From: Eutreptiella sp. 'Long Island Sound 2002' | Lineage: Eukaryota > Euglenozoa > Euglenophyceae > Eutreptiales > Eutreptiaceae | Assembly: GCA_964036045.1 (NCBI GenBank) | Contig: OZ038392.1 | Coordinates: 27,849,755 to 27,913,754 of the forward strand | Direction: 5' to 3' | Length of the DNA stretch: 64,000 nt | Shown here: positions 31,746-39,972 of the stretch, piece by piece | How positions within the stretch are numbered: position 1 is the stretch's first letter | Layout: each line of letters opens with the position of its first letter | Notes under the pieces: model-generated | The model's database searches: none | Seen by the model: the letters and a program-made list of their open reading frames with translations, nothing else | Told to the model about the DNA's origin: nothing | Translations under genes and position numbers: made by a program

Positions 31746-32490
31746 TAAATGTCATAGATTGTCATCACTCACAGTGACAAAATTGTCTTGCTCACTGCAG
31801 CTATGATTAAACCCCCCGCCTGATTAAAATCACGCAGAAAAAATAAAATCACGCATGCTTGATTTATTGAAAACGGTAGAAATAAAATCACACACCATTT
31901 TTTGCGGGTCAAAGGCTACAAACTGCAACCAATCCCCGAGGACAAGAGCAAAAGAAACACAGAGGGACACTGCATTGTGTGTTCACACGTCTTTACCTCC
32001 TGCCAAAGAAACTTGCGATGGACATTTGCTTGGGAAAGGGCTTTGGGACGGCTTTGGGAACTTCTTCAGGAACTTGAACAGCAATTGCTTCGGCAACTTG
32101 TTCGGGAACTGGTACAGCGACTGGTTCCGGAACTGGCTCACAAGTTGTTCAGCAACCGGGTCTCAGCTATGTGTATAAAGTCTGATGTCTGATGTGTGAT
32201 AAGGGATGTTGTGTGTGCGGTCTATCCAAGAAGATGTCTGATATTCTTATCTACTGGAGGTGGGTCTAGGGGTCCAATGCCTAGAGGAAATTGGGAGAAA
32301 GTATGCCTAAATCTAAATCAACCCCCCCCCCCCAAATGAAAAAAAACAAAAAGGGAGGACACAATTGAAAAATCATTGCGGAACCACCTTGGACAATCAG
32401 AAACATGGCAGTACAGCAGCAAAAAAGACTTTGAACACCAAAATGGGGAAATGGGGAAAATTTGTGAGCAGGGGAAGTGGCAAAAAAAAA
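31746..32490. other. No recognised gene; short amphipathic repeat stretch
   Basis: 31990-32160 contains loose 10-12 bp repeats (GGAACTTCTTC, GGAACTTGAACAG, GGCAACTTGTTC, GGGAACTGG) whose plus-strand frame reads LWELLQELEQQLLRQLVREL, a heptad-like helix. Without a start context or a longer frame this is more likely a small minisatellite than a gene. 32322-32334 is a C13 run. Confidence 0.4.
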
Positions 32491-32494
32491 GGTG

Positions 32495-32905
32495 CCCATA
32501 GGCCCCCATAGGCCCCCAAAGGTGCCCATAGGTCCCCTAAGGTGCCAATAGGTCCCCATAGGCCCGCATAGGCCCCCATAGGCCCCCAAAGGTGCCCAAT
32601 GGGTCCCCAAAGGTGCCCATAGGTCCCCAAAGGTCCCCCTAGATGCCAATGAGTCCCCATCGGCCCCCATAGGTCCCCATAGGTCCCCAAAGGTGCCCAT
32701 AGGTCCCCACAGGCCCCCATAGGCCTCCACAAGCCCCCATAGGTGCCAATGAGTCCCCATCAGCCCCCATAGGTCCCCATAGGTCCCCAAAGGTGCCCAT
32801 AGGTCCCCATAGGTCCCCACAGGCCCCCATAGGCCTCCAGAAGCCCCCATAGGTCCCCATAGGACCCCATAGGCCCCAATAGGCCCCCATAGGCCCCCAA
32901 ACTGT
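32495..32905 (-). repeat. 10 bp minisatellite, minus orientation
   Basis: About 40 copies of a 10 bp unit that on the minus strand is TGGGGACCTA/TGGGGGCCTA with ACCTT variants. The plus strand is the C-rich strand here. Unit-strand translation gives a ten-residue repeat of the type WGPMGTYGDL; the period is not a multiple of three, so all frames give the same repeat and the frames are not evidence of a gene. Confidence 0.9.
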
Positions 32906-33235
32906 CTGCGGGACCAACACCGCTCGGCAGCGCCCTGTCGCCTTTGAGAACGGCGTGGCAAACCAAGGGACATGGGCGTAACAGCCACGCGCACCCAGGT
33001 GGAAGGGATGTACAAACGTTGGAACATACCGGTACCGAAAAAACCAGAGAGCAGGTGGGCCTGAAGGCGATAGGACGTCTCATAGGGCGTTCCGCAAGCC
33101 AGTAAGGGCTGATCGCCGCCAGTGGGTGGGTAAACACAAGGCGGGGGGAGAATGACGTGTGGCAGGATTAGGGACCTGAGGGTGAGCCTGTTGGGGTAGG
33201 GCGGGGTATGTGTTGACTGTGCGTTTTCTCACAGC
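32906..33235. other. Spacer between minisatellite arrays
   Basis: Unique-looking sequence, no credible frame or motif beyond short overlaps. Confidence 0.4.
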
Positions 33236-33530
33236 GGTCCCGGCGGTACGGTGCCCTCTTCGGGCATTCGGCGAGCCAAGCTGGACTTGCTTCATCGCAC
33301 GGGTCACCAGTCACAGCAGTCCCGGCGTTACGGTGTCCTTTTCGGGCATTCGGCGAGCCAAGCTGGACGTGCTCCACACCACAGGCCACCAATCACAGCA
33401 GTCGCGGCGTTACGGTGTCCTTCTCGGGCATTCGGCGAGCCAAGCTGGACGTGCTCCACACCACAGGCCACCAATCACAGCAGTCCCGGCGTTACGGTGT
33501 CCTTCTCGGGCATTCGGCGAGCCAAGCAGG
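33236..33530 (+). repeat. 82 bp tandem repeat, about 3.6 copies
   Basis: Phased on CGGGCATTCGGCGAGCCAAG at 33261, 33343, 33425 and 33507, exactly 82 bp apart. The rest of the unit carries CTGGACGTGCTCCACACC and CAATCACAGCAGTC. Copies 2-4 differ at a handful of positions; the first is more diverged. The last copy breaks off directly into the 10 bp array. Confidence 0.9.
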
Positions 33531-34466
33531 ACTTTGGGGACCTATGGGGATGGGGGCCGATGGGGACTCATCGGCATCTAGGGGGACCTATGGGCGCCTA
33601 TAGGGGCCTATGGCAGCCTATGGCGGCCTATGGGGGCCTATGGGCGTCTATGGGGGCTTGTGGGGACCTATGGGGGCCTATGGGGACCTTTGGGGGCCTA
33701 TGGGGGCTTATGGGGGCCTATGGTGGCCTATGGGGGCCTATGGGGGCCTATGGGGACCTATGGGGACCTTTGGGCAGCTTTCGGGACCTACGGGGGCCTA
33801 TGGGGACCTTTGGGGACCTATGGGGACCTTTGGGCACCTTTGGGGACCTATGGGGGTCTATGGGGGTCTATGGGGACCTATGGGGACCTATGGGGGCTTA
33901 TGGGGGTCTACGGGGACCTTTGGGGACCTATGGGGACCTTTGGGCACCTTTGGGGACCTATGGGGGTCTATGGGGACCTATGGGGACATATGGGGGCTTA
34001 TGGGGGTCTACGGGGACCTTTGGGGACCTATGGGGACATTTGGGCACCTTTGGGGACCTATTGGGGTCTACGGGGACCTTTGGGGACCTATGGGGACCTT
34101 TGGGCACCTTTGGAGACCTTTGGAGACCTATGGGGATGGGGGCCGATGGGGACTCATCGGCATCTAGGGGGACCTATGGGCGCCTATAGGGGCCTATGGC
34201 GGCCTATGGCGGCCTATGGGGGCCTAAGGGGACCTTTGGGGACCTTTGGGGACCTATGGGGACCTATGGGCACCTTTGGGGACCTATGGGCACCTATGGG
34301 GATGGGGGCCGATGGGGACTCATCGGCATCTAGGGGGACCTATGGGGGCCTATGGGGGCCTATGGCGGCCTATGTCGGCCTATGGGGGCCTATGGGGACC
34401 TTTGGGGGTCTATGGGGACCTACTGTGGCCTATGGGGGCCTATGGGCACCTTTGGGGGCCTATGGG
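33531..34466 (+). repeat. 10 bp minisatellite, plus orientation, with higher-order segments
   Basis: About 90 copies of TGGGGACCTA-type units, the inverse orientation of 32495-32905. A ~60-80 bp segment (GGGGATGGGGGCCGATGGGG, then ACTCATCGGCATCTAGGGGG) recurs at about 33544, 34132 and 34300, defining larger units. The unit strand is extremely G-rich with clusters of G4-G5, favourable for G-quadruplexes. Long glycine/tryptophan frames through it are by-products. Confidence 0.92.
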
Positions 34467-34561
34467 TAAAGGTAAAGGTAAAGTGCTCGGGCGATCTCCG
34501 AACTCCAGCGTATCAGTGATCCCTACATGTCCCAAGGCGCAGCACCCTACAGCACACTACA
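34467..34561. other. Flank of minisatellite
   Basis: Begins with three GGTAAA copies (34466-34483) and then unique sequence leading to the 3' end of the minus-strand genes. Confidence 0.4.
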
Positions 34562-34900
34562 TCAGTCATCAAAATAGTCGCAACTCCGGAACTGTGAATT
34601 CGCGTGACACATAGAGAGCCAGTGTATCGTACAGTGCATAGAAGTCCCAGTGCGGAGCGTGCCCTCGCTCACACGAGCACACGACACAGGCGTTCTTGTA
34701 CCTCGGTCCTGCCTCAGCCGCCTGGCACCGCAAGACATCACAGTACAACACTTGCAATGTGTACGGGCCACCCTGCCCCAACACCCGAGGCGGCACACGC
34801 ACGGACAGATTCGTGACCCAGGGTAGCGTGGCACCAGGCACCACACACAATAACTAGAGATCAACACAGAGAGCAACGCAGTGAAAAGCTGACTCGACAT
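34562..34900 (-). pseudogene. Small secreted-type protein, frameshifted
   Basis: The minus-strand start at 34900 gives MSSQLFTALLSVLISSYCVW, a convincing signal peptide or signal anchor. The downstream reading in an overlapping frame (34850-34569: ATLPWVTNLSVRVPPRVLG, TLQVLYCDVLRC, PHWDFYALYDTLALYVSREF) looks more protein-like than the continuation of the signal frame, so one indel near 34850 is likely. Cysteines are paired in number and one N-glycosylation sequon (NLS) is present, consistent with an extracellular or luminal product. The family is not recognised. It is the third of three same-strand genes. Confidence 0.4.
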
Positions 34901-34996
34901 CTTATCCTGTCCCTGCCAATTGACCATTGGTACCGCTGTGTCGTGTGGTTCGTGTAGTGATGGGTGGTACGTGGCCGCTATCGCCAAGACACTGGC

Positions 34997-35632
34997 TCAA
35001 GTGAGGCATGTGGCCGTGACAGAGACACGGCTGTGCAGGGACTGTGGGAGGACCACGTGGTGATGCTCGGGCAGGATGAGGGAGGTTGGGGGCATGCCCT
35101 TGCGGCAGAGCGGTATCTGATGGAAACCAGTCACTTGCACGCAGTGCACGGCGCCCACCAACGAGATGACGTCGCGGGGCCAAGAGTCTGTCCTGCTGCA
35201 CACCCGGTAATAGTGCACACCCGCTGGCAGGTGTAGGCACATTTCGAGGGCGTAGGGGGGCGGGATGAACTGGGCAGTGCTCGGGGCCGGCATCGGTACC
35301 GGGCCCCATTCTCTGGGAGGGGAGCAGGGAGTGTATGCGCCCAGGTGCAGGTCCCGGACGTGGGGGACGCCGTCGAGGCGGGAGTGGCGGAGCCGAGACA
35401 GATCGTCGGGGACGTCTTCGTTGCGCCCCGCCATTTCCCAGGCTACCGGTCCCTCGGATGCCGACCGAAGTACGGCTGGAAGCGGTGGGGGTCGGTTGGG
35501 GGGCTCCATGGCGGGGGAGCGTAGGGGTTGTGGGCCATGGCCACTCGGGGGTCGTGGGGGTCCCCCGAGTACGGGTAGGGCTGGAGGGGGGCTGTTGCAT
35601 GGTGGTCGTGGCGGCTGGAATGCGCGCAGGGC
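34997..35632 (-). pseudogene. Read-through continuation after the TGA of the 498-codon frame
   Basis: After the TGA at 35635-35633 the same frame is open for another 212 codons to 34997. The first part is proline-rich and the second looks globular (EWGPVPMPAPSTAQFIPPPY, YALEMCLHLPAGVHYYRVC, DVISLVGAVHCVQVTGFHQI). A third frame (35877-35443) also looks coding over 35640-35450 (PYSGDPHDPRVAMAHNPYAP). So the true product probably crosses frames here, through indels, splicing or programmed shifting. An ATG overlapping the TGA (CGATGAG) could also restart translation in yet another frame. Confidence 0.4.
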
Positions 35633-37129
35633 TCATCGCGGTACGCGCTGCAACGCCTCGGCGGTGGGGTGTAGCGGCGATGGCCAGGGCTGCGGCGGCG
35701 GGACGGGGACCATCTCCGAGCGGCGGGGGCTGTACCTGCGCTGGTACTTGGGGTCTGGTTCTCCTTCTGATTCCGAGGTCGCCGTGAGGTCCACTTGATC
35801 TTCTGGCTCCCGCGGACGGCGGTGCTTTTGCCCGCGACTCCCTCGATGGTTCTTTCGGGCAGAGTAGTCTCTGTCACGGTCAGGCACCCAGGGAGTGTAC
35901 GGCTGCTTCTTGGATTCGGCCCAGGTCACTCGCCAGCGGCGAGCGGTGTGCTGTCTGGTCAGTTTCATGCCTCTGTCATACTCGGCAGGCTTGATTCCGA
36001 CAATCGTGAACTTGGCCTTGTGGTTGAGTTGCTTGTCCGAGATGGACGACAGGCCGGCGCCAAATTTATCCCGGAGGATGCCTCCGAGGAGTCCCGCGTC
36101 GACTTCTCCCAACGGGGGATCGTCGACCTCCTGCCATCCTACCCACAGGGCCTTAGAGAAGGTCTGCGGGTCAATTTTTTGGGGAGTATACCCCTTCTTC
36201 TTGGCCGTGGCATGTGCCTGGTTGGCGGCCGCGGCTTCGGCTGGGGAGGCGGCTGGATTGTCAGCAACCTGCTGGACAGGAGGGGGGCTGGCGAGGAAGG
36301 TGCGCAGGACGTCCGCGATGCCAGGCAAACCGGGTGCGTGGCTGCAGACCCAAGCCCACTGATCCCGAATCGGGGATTGCGGGAGGGTGCTGACGTTCGC
36401 GCCGTACCGGCGGAACAGCTGGAGGTGGAATGCGTGTGCAACTTCGTCTTCACAGCCTTCGGGGATCTCCGGGATCCACTCCAGTAGGGAGGCCAGTGCG
36501 GCATCAATGGGCGAAGCCGTGGGCGACGGCGGCTGGGGAGCAGCGCCCGGCGCCCGGAGGGCAGTAGCCGCCCTGGGCTTAGGGATCGGGTCCGGGATAG
36601 CGAACGACAGCCCGGGGGCACGCGTAGGGGTCTCAGGGACCGGCACGGGGCTCGGCGCAGCCATAGCCCTTCGGAGGACGTCGGCCAACTCCTCGAGATC
36701 AGGTGCCTGGGGCGAGGTGAGGACCGCCGCGGCAAGGATGACCGGCACGAGGACCAGGAACTGCTGAGAGCCGGGGGTAGGCAGTTCGAAAGAGGCCGGA
36801 ACCGCATTGCGCACGGCATTGGCGAACGCCGGTGGCGTGGACGGGAGGCCGCGGATTCTGGTGGCGATGGACAAGAGGGGGGGTAGGGGCCTGATGAAGT
36901 TGTTGAGCCGAACGGCTTCGGCCTGCCGCTGCGCCGCGGCGGAACGTTGGATTTGCTGTTGGGCATTGTCCCGCTCGGTGCGGACCATGTCCAGAGCCCG
37001 CGTGAGGGACTCCAAGTCGCCCCGTGCCACGGCCAGCTCCTGCTGCTGGGCCTCGTACTGGTCACGCAGTTGAGCGTAATCGGTGGAGTAGGCCGTTACG
37101 TCCAGGACCGGGACGAAGGGCTCCCCCAA
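35633..37129 (-). CDS. Hypothetical 498-residue protein with N-terminal coiled coil
   Basis: An intact minus-strand frame from ATG 37129 (MGEPFVPVLDVTAYSTDYAQ). Residues ~18-72 form a strong heptad coiled coil (LRDQYEAQQQELAVARGDLE, ALDMVRTERDNAQQQIQR). Residues ~75-235 are proline/alanine-rich with a hydrophobic LVLVPVILAAAVL stretch near 127. A second globular part (EDEVAHAFHLQLFRRYGA, RDQWAWVCSHAPGLPGIADV) follows. Residues ~330-420 hold KIDPQTFSKALWVGWQEVDD, LLGGILRDKFGAGLSSI and RGMKLTRQHTARRWRVTWAE, and the tail is basic then acidic (RKNHRGSRGQKHRRPREPED, SESEGEPD). It lacks zinc knuckles, protease or RT motifs. It could be a Gag-like, phosphoprotein-like or host nucleic-acid-binding protein. 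Neighbours on the same strand are equally unknown. Confidence 0.55.
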   Translation of the reverse strand: MGEPFVPVLDVTAYSTDYAQLRDQYEAQQQELAVARGDLESLTRALDMVRTERDNAQQQIQRSAAAQRQAEAVRLNNFIRPLPPLLSIATRIRGLPSTPPAFANAVRNAVPASFELPTPGSQQFLVLVPVILAAAVLTSPQAPDLEELADVLRRAMAAPSPVPVPETPTRAPGLSFAIPDPIPKPRAATALRAPGAAPQPPSPTASPIDAALASLLEWIPEIPEGCEDEVAHAFHLQLFRRYGANVSTLPQSPIRDQWAWVCSHAPGLPGIADVLRTFLASPPPVQQVADNPAASPAEAAAANQAHATAKKKGYTPQKIDPQTFSKALWVGWQEVDDPPLGEVDAGLLGGILRDKFGAGLSSISDKQLNHKAKFTIVGIKPAEYDRGMKLTRQHTARRWRVTWAESKKQPYTPWVPDRDRDYSARKNHRGSRGQKHRRPREPEDQVDLTATSESEGEPDPKYQRRYSPRRSEMVPVPPPQPWPSPLHPTAEALQRVPR

Positions 37130-37489
37130 CTGGGAGGGGCTGGGGGGGCCGACCCGACGGCCGGGGCTGCCGACTCCGGAGGCGTGGGGTCCGCAGCAGC
37201 CGGTTGGACTTGGGAGGCGACTCAGGGAGGCTGAAAGAGAGCCTGGTTTGCTCGGGCAACAGCGACGAAGGCGATTGTTCGGTCCCCGTAGGGGCGGGCT
37301 TGTCCTGGGACCTGTATAGGGCTGACGCCGGGGTGAACGCCGTCGTGGCGAACAGAGTGCCGGCGGGGCTGGGTGCTGCTTGGCCTTTGGTGAGGTAAGG
37401 TGCGTGGCTGGGCGGCGTGAGTGGGGGGGGGGGGGGCTGGCGGTGTCGGCGACGCCGGCTTGCAGCAGGGCGAAGGTGGGGGCTGTGGC

Positions 37490-38442
37490 CTAGGAATGCT
37501 CGCCTGCCTGCTCGATCCGGTGCAGCAGCTCCACGCTGCGGATCGGCAGGACCGAGCACTCCAGCAGCGGCCGCAGCTGCTCGGGGGTCCACATGCCCTT
37601 GTTGGCGAGGGCCGGGGGCGTGGCGACCGGGGCTGGCGTGTACTGTCCAGTGAGGCAGATGGAGGAGGCCCATGCCAGAAGCCCGAACTTCAGCGGGACG
37701 AGGTCTGCTGTCGGGATATGGGCCGCTTGCAGGACCGCATGCACGTCATTGGGCAGCGCCCAAAAGGCCGCAACCAGCTCGCGGGTGCGGAGGCGGTCCC
37801 ACGACGGCCTGAGGTGGGGGGCAAGGAACTGGATGATGGGCTTGTGAATCTTGTGGAAGACCTTTCGGCTTTGGATGTCTGGAGGAGTGGTAGTGTCGAT
37901 GGACGGAGGCTGTTCTCGGGCCGTGTACAGGCCCTTGAAGACTTGGTTGCGAAGGCGCGACGCTGAGATCGGAACATGGCTTGGACTCCATTGCGTGACG
38001 AGGGCTGCTGTGAGGGCCTAAGGGTCCTTGGAGACATACTCCAGCAGCGGGCCTCCATGTACCAGCGACAGGGGGACGTGTTCGATGACCTTCGTGTCAG
38101 ACGGGCCTCCGGCGACCGTGACGGTGGCTGTGAGCAGGAGTCCCCGCGGGTCCATGCCCCCGTCACGGCTGTAATAGCCTTGATGTTGCCGTCGGCAGCT
38201 GTCCATCGCAGGGCGTCACATAAGTCAGCCAGGGCGGGGTCGGTGGCCCGGATGGCTGTATCCGCAGCTTCCAGTGCGTCATCCTTCAACATGTCCAGCT
38301 CTCGTAGGAGACGGTCAGCGTCGTCGGACTGGGCAATTTCCATCAGAAACATGGGGAACGGCCCCCGACGAATGGCGCCACCTCGACTGGTGTCGGGGGC
38401 GGGACGAGGGGAGTCCTGGGACAGCGTTGAGCGGTCTGACAT
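37490..38442 (-). pseudogene. Hypothetical protein with one frameshift and one TAG
   Basis: Begins at ATG 38442 (MSDRSTLSQDSPRPAPDTSR), continues in one frame to about 38150 (MFLMEIAQSDDADRLLRELD, DTAIRATDPALADLCDALRW), then shifts to a second frame (TATVTVAGGPSDTKVIEHVP). That second frame carries a TAG at 38020-38018 but is otherwise open and protein-like to the TGA/TAG region at 37490 (SWDRLRTRELVAAFWALPND, ADLVPLKFGLLAWASSICLT, PEQLRPLLECSVLPIRSVEL). The full length would be about 315 residues. No family is recognised. Two lesions in an otherwise well-preserved frame suggest a young pseudogene or sequence error. Confidence 0.45.
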
Positions 38443-39159
38443 GGTAGGCTGTGGCGAGAAAGGAGCGGGTGGCCTGTGGCCGCAAGGCGCTAGGGGGGGG
38501 GGCGACAAACCGGGGTGCTGGCAAACGGAGGAGCACGGACAACTTAGGCAGCCCCCACTGGACGGGGCGCACAGGAAAGAAATAAAGGGTGCCACGAGCG
38601 TGGCCATGGTGCGACGAAACAAAGAGCATGGCGCGAGAGCGCAGAGCAACATGGAGCCGCCTGGCGGAGCCGGCCGGCGAGCGGGGGTCCGAGGATTCAC
38701 GAGGACGGGCGTGCGAGGGGAGCACCGCGCTGGCGCGCGGTGTTGCAACCCTAGTGGCGCATAGGTGAGGGGGGCCCCAACGATGGGACAACGAAGTTGA
38801 CGACTTATGATACCCCTGCACAAGGCGTCACGCTTGAGCGGCGGATACGTCGAATGCAGTCCCCGTCGCGGCTCCCCGCGTAGTGGCCTGGAAGATTGCC
38901 ACGGCGAGGTCGACGTATTGCCAGAGCCGATTGTAGAACGTTGCGCCCACTGTGAGCAGGAGGTGGCTAGCAAGGGGGAGGGACGCACCCGAGGTGCGGC
39001 ACTCAGCCCGTGGAGACACGGGAATAAGAGGGAGAGACAGAGTGCACCATACGGGTGGAGCGGAGCGGAAGGGGCCACAATGGCTAGAGCTGAGTCACGT
39101 GGTGGCACGACTATCACGACGATTCACGACTGGCTTCGAGCGTGGCAGTGCGTGTAGGC
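38443..39159. other. Upstream region of the three-gene cluster
   Basis: GC-rich; the minus-strand frame stays open upstream of the ATG at 38442 to 39117, but it is arginine/serine/leucine-rich and unconvincing. A G9 run lies at 38491-38499. A 5' leader or promoter would be expected here; no specific signal is seen. Confidence 0.35.
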
Positions 39160-39219
39160 GATCCGTCCTACAGCTACCATCCTGAGAGTTTTTAGACTGG
39201 TGCCACGTCACCAGGTGGT
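39160..39219. repeat. Short segment shared with the 5' edge of LINE B copy 2
   Basis: GATCCGTCCTACAGCTACC, then ATCCTGAGAGTTTTTAGACT and GGTGCCACGTCACCAGGTGG match 45308-45362 almost exactly and, as there, run straight into the pentamer array. Here nothing of the LINE B coding region lies to the left. Confidence 0.8.
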
Positions 39220-39396
39220 GCGGTGTGGTGTGGTGTGGTGTGGTGTGGTGTGGTGTGGTGTGGTGTGGTGTGGTGTGGTGTGGTGTGGTGTGGTGTGGTG
39301 TGGTGTGGTGTGGTGTGGTGTGGTGTGGTGTGGTGTGGTGTGGTGTGGTGTGGTGTGGTGTGGTGTGGTGTGGTGTGGTGTGGTGTGGTGTGGTGT
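39220..39396. repeat. (TGTGG)n microsatellite, about 35 units
   Basis: Nearly pure pentamer with one GCGGT at the start. It ends at TGTGCCGAAGGC, the 3' terminus of LINE B copy 1. Equivalent to an (ACACC)n tail on the element's own (minus) strand. Confidence 0.97.
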
Positions 39397-39972
39397 GCCG
39401 AAGGCGCTGTTACCAAAAGGCAAAAGGCCGGGATGTCTACCCACGGGTACAGGTAAACGGGCTGGGCTGTGTGTGTTGTGTGCGCGCTGTGCGTAAGTGT
39501 GTAGGCCTCGGCAGGGGGAGGGGGAGTCGGGGAGACCTGGTGAGTTCGCCTCTGGCGACCGCGCTTATTCCAGGAGCTCCCGCTGCACCCCTTCCCTTTC
39601 TGCTTGCTGGTGCAGGCGCAGCTCCTGCAACGCCCACGCCATCGTGCTGCCCGGGCCCAGGCGGGCCTTCAGCAGTGTGGCACGCGCCGTGGCGTGGGCG
39701 TACCAGATCCGTATGGACTCCTCCACGACGTGGCGGAGGAACTCCGTGCCCAGCGAGTGGGGCCCCGTACACTCCAGGTGGGCTAGCTGCATGGAGGGGG
39801 TCCGCAGGGCTGCCGCCCACTGCTCCAGCACAGTCGGTTCCCACAGCTGGTGACGCATTGGGGCCGCCCGTGGCCCCACCTTCTGGTCGAGCCACGCTGC
39901 GAGGCGCCGGCGGGCTGGCCCCCACTCGTGCGATTGAGCCGAGCAGGGCCACAGGTGGGGCGCCGTCTCGGG
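39397..39972 (-). mobile_element. LINE family B, copy 1 (3' end only)
   Basis: Carries the 3' UTR (39397-39564) and the last ~135 codons of the C-terminal region, and is almost identical to 43697-44272 (two substitutions noticed, at the positions of 39473 and 39488). It is truncated in the middle of the zinc-knuckle region at CTCGGGCTGTGT by the start of the 47 bp minisatellite. The encoded end reads RAAPMRHQLWEPTVLEQW and IRIWYAHATARATLLKARLG, stopping after RELLE. Confidence 0.85.

Noticed and set aside
32010-32192. Leucine-zipper gene at 31902-32192
   Set aside because: The helix-like reading comes from short imperfect DNA repeats; no start or extended frame supports it.
33236-33530. CRISPR array (82 bp repeat, and the 85 bp and 94 bp arrays)
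   Set aside because: Units are contiguous tandem repeats without unique spacers, and the genome is eukaryotic.
33251-34469. Gly/Trp/Leu repeat proteins of 180-312 codons resembling structural proteins
   Set aside because: Translation of the 10 bp minisatellite; every frame on the unit strand gives the same repeat.
39220-39396. Telomeric repeat
   Set aside because: TGTGG is not a known telomere unit type such as TTTAGGG or TTAGGG, lies internal to the contig and is tied to LINE termini; an interstitial telomere reading is not supported.
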